NCBI RefSeq assembly: GCF_013155295.1 | Contig: NZ_JABJXT010000007.1 | Span: 124,001 to 188,000, forward strand | Direction of reading: 5' to 3' | DNA: 64,000 nucleotides | Source of the DNA: Pseudogemmobacter hezensis | GTDB lineage: Bacteria; Pseudomonadota; Alphaproteobacteria; Rhodobacterales; Rhodobacteraceae | Part shown: positions 63,154 to 64,000 of the stretch, in pieces | Position numbering within the stretch: the stretch's first letter is position 1 | Layout: the number at the start of each line of letters is the position of its first letter | Program-made: the position numbers and the translations under genes | The notes under the pieces: model-generated | Databases searched by the model: none | Seen by the model: only the letters and a program-made list of their open reading frames with translations | What the model was told of the DNA's origin: nothing

Positions 63154-64000
63154 CTATTCGGCGGCCAGACGCCCGGGAGGGGGCTCTGCCTCCAGCCGGT
63201 CGCCAACTCCAAGGCCCGCCCGGGTGACAAACTCTGCTGCGCTCAGCTTTTCACCCTGATCGCTGCGCATACGCCCGATCTGCACCAGCCCGCCTTGCAG
63301 CGCGATCAGCACCTTGCCCCCCTCAATCGCGGCGATGGTGCCGGGCTTTCCTTTCACATCGGCAAAGCGTCGCGCCGGGATCAGCTGGCTGTCATAGATC
63401 CTGACCCGTGCATTGGCGATCTGCGTCCAGGCCCCCGGTGCCGGATCGCAGCCCCGGATCAGGTTATGCACATCTGTCGCATGGGCCGCCCAGTTGATCC
63501 GGGCCTCTGGATCGCGGCACCAGCCCTCATAGCTGGCAAGCGCCTCATCCTGCACGGATTCGCTGTGTTTGCCCGCAAGGATCAGATCCGCCGCCTCCAG
63601 CATCGCGGCCACGCCCATCGGGAAGAGGCGGTCGAAATAGACGGTTCCCAGCGTGTCATCGGGCAGGATCGGCGTGGTCTTTTGCAAGATGATATCGCCC
63701 TCGTCCAGCCCGTCATTGGGGCGGAAGATGGTCAGCCCGGTCTCTGTCTCGCCCCGGATCAGCGGCCAGTTGATCGCGCTTGGGCCGCGATATTTTGGCA
63801 AAAGTGAGGGGTGATAGCAGATCGCGCCGTGCCTCGGGATGGTGACAAACCCTTGCGGCGCGAATTGCAGCACATAGGCCATGATGGCCAGATCGACATC
63901 CAGATCCCGCAGGGCCTGGGCGGCCCCGGCGCTGGTCAGATTGGGCAGCTGCAGGGTCTTCACGCCACGCTCTTCGGCGGCAAGGCGCAAAGGGTCGGGC
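63154..64000 (-). CDS. Formyltransferase-family protein, 10-formyl-THF hydrolase/dehydrogenase-like (5' end outside window)
   Basis: The frame is open to the window edge, so the N-terminus is missing. The visible part has ICYHPSLLPKYRGPSAINW, the conserved aspartate in NDGLDEGDIILQK, and PILPDDTLGTVYFDRLFP. These match the hydrolase domain of ALDH1L-type 10-formyltetrahydrofolate dehydrogenases more closely than methionyl-tRNA formyltransferase. RGCDPAPGAWT and a C-terminal OB-like domain follow. No aldehyde dehydrogenase domain is attached at the C-terminus. The family moves or hydrolyses formyl groups on 10-formyl-THF. The substrate is not certain. Confidence 0.75.
   Translation of the reverse strand, partial: PDPLRLAAEERGVKTLQLPNLTSAGAAQALRDLDVDLAIMAYVLQFAPQGFVTIPRHGAICYHPSLLPKYRGPSAINWPLIRGETETGLTIFRPNDGLDEGDIILQKTTPILPDDTLGTVYFDRLFPMGVAAMLEAADLILAGKHSESVQDEALASYEGWCRDPEARINWAAHATDVHNLIRGCDPAPGAWTQIANARVRIYDSQLIPARRFADVKGKPGTIAAIEGGKVLIALQGGLVQIGRMRSDQGEKLSAAEFVTRAGLGVGDRLEAEPPPGRLAAE

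Overview
The window looks like a chromosomal segment from a GC-rich alphaproteobacterium of the Rhodobacterales (Rhodobacteraceae/Paracoccaceae type). The evidence is the nusG-rplKA-rplJL-rpoBC order, an RpoB/RpoC of alphaproteobacterial type, abundant GTG/TTG starts with strong AGGAG-like ribosome sites, and an intergenic palindrome (GGGATATTT..GACAGATGAA) that I associate with this family. I cannot name a species. No tRNA, rRNA, CRISPR array or replication origin was seen.

Layout. 1-11.8 kb is the core transcription/translation block: the 3' end of nusG, rplK, rplA (terminator), rplJ, rplL, rpoB and rpoC, ending in a very strong terminator. The rplL-rpoB and rpoB-rpoC gaps hold stacked hairpins without U-tracts. 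11.8-12.4 kb holds a decayed IS21-type IstA remnant. 12.4-24.4 kb is a minus-strand surface-glycan region: a coiled-coil protein, a 981-residue three-domain protein (SGNH hydrolase, family-2-like glycosyltransferase, MptE/DUF115-like domain), galE, a 2-hydroxyacid dehydrogenase, a NeuA-like CMP-sugar synthetase and a GT2 enzyme. A two-gene operon follows, with a methyltransferase-like protein and a coiled-coil protein carrying a histone-H1-like tail. 24.6-28.9 kb has a DMT permease, a dGTPase gene broken by a one-base shift, and an Old Yellow Enzyme-family oxidoreductase, with several minisatellites between them.

29-42.4 kb is an iron/siderophore region: AraC regulator, TonB-dependent receptor, periplasmic binding protein, two FecCD permeases and an ATPase, then a TetR-controlled EmrAB-type pump, an isochorismate synthase and an isochorismatase. 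Uptake, export and the first two steps of 2,3-dihydroxybenzoate synthesis are therefore together, but the dehydrogenase and the NRPS genes are absent here. 42.4-44.2 kb is a sterol-desaturase-like hydroxylase with a PAP2 protein.

44.6-64 kb is mostly metabolic: two FMN alpha-hydroxyacid oxidases, a CHAP lipoprotein, 1-Cys peroxiredoxin, aldehyde dehydrogenase, adenine deaminase, ArsC, an SGNH esterase, a CbiX-like chelatase, an aminotransferase plus glutamine-synthetase-like pair (probably amine/polyamine catabolism), an OpgB/MdoB-like phosphoglycerol transferase, a DUF4424 protein, asd, a PspA/YiaA membrane-stress pair under a TetR regulator with three palindromic sites, and a formyltransferase running off the window edge.

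Notable regulatory structure: paired 20-bp TetR palindromes exactly 60 bp apart, three TGAAC-N3-GTTCA sites at tetR/pspA, a 12-bp-stem hairpin covering the adenine deaminase Shine-Dalgarno, an identical 13-mer upstream of the aldehyde dehydrogenase and the aminotransferase, and an unusual density of short perfect tandem duplications.
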